Shown in pieces: positions 5,997-7,072 of a stretch of 7,072 bases of DNA. Below the pieces are notes generated by a model. It saw only the letters and a list, made by a program, of their open reading frames with translations, searched no databases and was not told the DNA's origin. Within the stretch, counting starts at the first letter, position 1; each line of letters begins with the position of its first letter. A program made the translations under genes and the position numbers. This DNA is from SIG578 sp045655125. Lineage in GTDB: Bacteria > Bacillota > Clostridia > Oscillospirales > Ruminococcaceae. The stretch covers positions 1 to 7,072 of the forward strand of contig JAZOOR010000054.1 in the NCBI GenBank assembly GCA_045655125.1, read 5' to 3'.

Positions 5997-7072
5997 ATGA
6001 ACTTTATCAGAAAGCGCATAAAAAAATTTATGCAGAACAGTAAAATTTTTTATAGACTGTATAATAGGATTGTTTATACCAAAAGAACCTATTATTTCAA
6101 TAAATACAAAAAGAGATATCCCATTGATGAAAAAACAATTCTTTTTGAGTCCTTTCAGGGCAGAATTTATGCCTGCAGCCCCAAAGCTATGTATCTTGCC
6201 GCTATTGATGACGAGCGTTTTTCGGATTATAACTTCATCTGGGCTGTACGCGATGTAAAGAAATATGCTTTTCTTAAAGAAAACCGCAACACCAAGGTGG
6301 TAAAATACCGCACAAATGAATATATGCGCGCCTTGGCTCGCGCGAAATATTGGGTAACAAACTCAACAATGCTGCCGCAAAGTATACCAAGCAAGGACCA
6401 CGTATTTATTCAGACCTGGCACGGCACACCCTTAAAGCGCCTTGGCTGCGATATTAAGGCTCAGGGCAATAATATACAAAAGCTTTCTGAAATACACAGG
6501 CAGTATACAACTCAGGGTAAAAGAATCACCTACTTCCTCTCACCCTCAGAGTTTTACACCGACAAGATTGGCTCTGCCTATGCTCAGAGCAAGGAGAAAT
6601 TCATTGAGTGTGGCTATCCTCGCAATGACTTTCTGTTTTCATTTAAGGATGAGGATGTAAAGAGAATAAAGGAGAGCCTCGGTATTCCGGAGGATAAAAA
6701 GGTGCTGCTTTACGCCCCCACCTTCAGAGACAATACCTTTGAGCGCGGAAAAGGCTTTCATTATGATATCGGAATTGATTTTGATATGCTTAAGAAAGAG
6801 CTTTCGGACGACTTCGTTATTTTGTTTCGCGCCCACTATTTTATAATCGACAAGTTCGATATGGGTAAATATGAGGGATTTGTCTACGATGTATCCAAAT
6901 ATGATGATATAAACGACCTTTATATAATAAGCGATATGTTGCTTACCGACTATTCAAGCGTATTCTTTGATTTTGCAAATTTAAAAAGACCGATAATGTT
7001 CTTTATGTACGATTTCGAGGAATATAAAAATAATCTACGCGATTTTTACTTAGAAATGAACGAGCTGCCCGG
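5997..7072 (+). CDS. Second CDP-glycerol glycerophosphotransferase (TagF/TagB family), 3' end missing
   Basis: An open frame of 358 codons runs from ATG 5997 (AGGAG at 5981-5985) past the right edge. It shows FIQTWHGTPLKRLG with the first conserved His at 142, VLLYAPTFRDN (about 237-247), LFRAHY with the second His at 280, and LLTDYSSVFFD with TDYSS at 317-321. The last residues, near NLRDFYLEMNELPG, match the usual stretch a few dozen residues before the end of this domain, so perhaps 30-60 residues are missing unless another domain is fused. The N-terminal 30 residues are strongly basic, with no signal peptide. It transfers glycerol phosphate from CDP-glycerol to a lipid-linked polymer or primer. 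It starts 18 bases after tagD. It is a distinct paralogue of the TagB-like protein, keeping only the motif regions similar. Polymerase versus primase cannot be decided. Confidence 0.93.
   Translation, partial: MNFIRKRIKKFMQNSKIFYRLYNRIVYTKRTYYFNKYKKRYPIDEKTILFESFQGRIYACSPKAMYLAAIDDERFSDYNFIWAVRDVKKYAFLKENRNTKVVKYRTNEYMRALARAKYWVTNSTMLPQSIPSKDHVFIQTWHGTPLKRLGCDIKAQGNNIQKLSEIHRQYTTQGKRITYFLSPSEFYTDKIGSAYAQSKEKFIECGYPRNDFLFSFKDEDVKRIKESLGIPEDKKVLLYAPTFRDNTFERGKGFHYDIGIDFDMLKKELSDDFVILFRAHYFIIDKFDMGKYEGFVYDVSKYDDINDLYIISDMLLTDYSSVFFDFANLKRPIMFFMYDFEEYKNNLRDFYLEMNELP

Noticed and set aside
6070..6836. Short open frames on both strands inside the last gene
   Set aside because: The continuous frame from 5997 has the full glycerophosphotransferase motif set; the others are out of frame or antisense.

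Overview
The window looks like chromosomal DNA of an AT-rich Gram-positive bacterium, most likely a Clostridia-type Firmicute of the gut (Oscillospiraceae or Ruminococcaceae style). The reasons are strong GGAGG-type ribosome binding sites, frequent TTG starts, sigma-A-like promoters, a TagD protein very close to the Bacillus type, and a split-type ThrE/YjjP exporter. The taxonomic placement is inference; no rRNA or other marker gene is present. No tRNA, CRISPR array, transposase or phage gene was seen.

Left part, minus strand (about 1-2274). Reading right to left, a small conserved-looking protein of unknown function (94 or 97 aa) is driven by a good promoter. A perfect 30-base palindrome follows it. 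Next comes a 488-aa cytoplasmic protein of unknown function with a glutamine-amidotransferase-like or trimerisation-like middle and a beta-sandwich-like end. Fourteen bases later starts the N-terminal half of a threonine/serine exporter (ThrE/YjjP) protein, which runs off the left edge.

Centre (2275-3596). A 138-base divergent intergenic region carries back-to-back promoters, each with 17-base spacers. Rightward lies a single-gene unit encoding a 311-aa NTP-transferase-family sugar/alcohol-phosphate nucleotidyltransferase, closed by a textbook rho-independent terminator. A 249-base intergenic region follows, with a candidate promoter, repeated TGCA-centred elements and a possible 5'-end hairpin.

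Right part, plus strand (3597-7072). A tightly spaced operon encodes a family 2 glycosyltransferase, a TagB-like CDP-glycerol glycerophosphotransferase, TagD (glycerol-3-phosphate cytidylyltransferase) and a second CDP-glycerol glycerophosphotransferase cut by the right edge. TagD would make CDP-glycerol in the cytoplasm. The two transferases flanking it would use it to prime and/or extend a glycerol-phosphate-containing polymer at the inner membrane face. The GT2 enzyme probably adds a sugar to the linkage unit, repeat or side chain. The product could be wall teichoic acid or a glycerol-phosphate-bearing capsule; TagO, TagA and the ABC exporter are not in the window, so the two cannot be told apart here.

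Nothing in the window is clearly a new type of system. The most open questions are the 488-aa protein and its link to the exporter, the substrate of the 311-aa nucleotidyltransferase, and the division of labour between the two glycerophosphotransferases.
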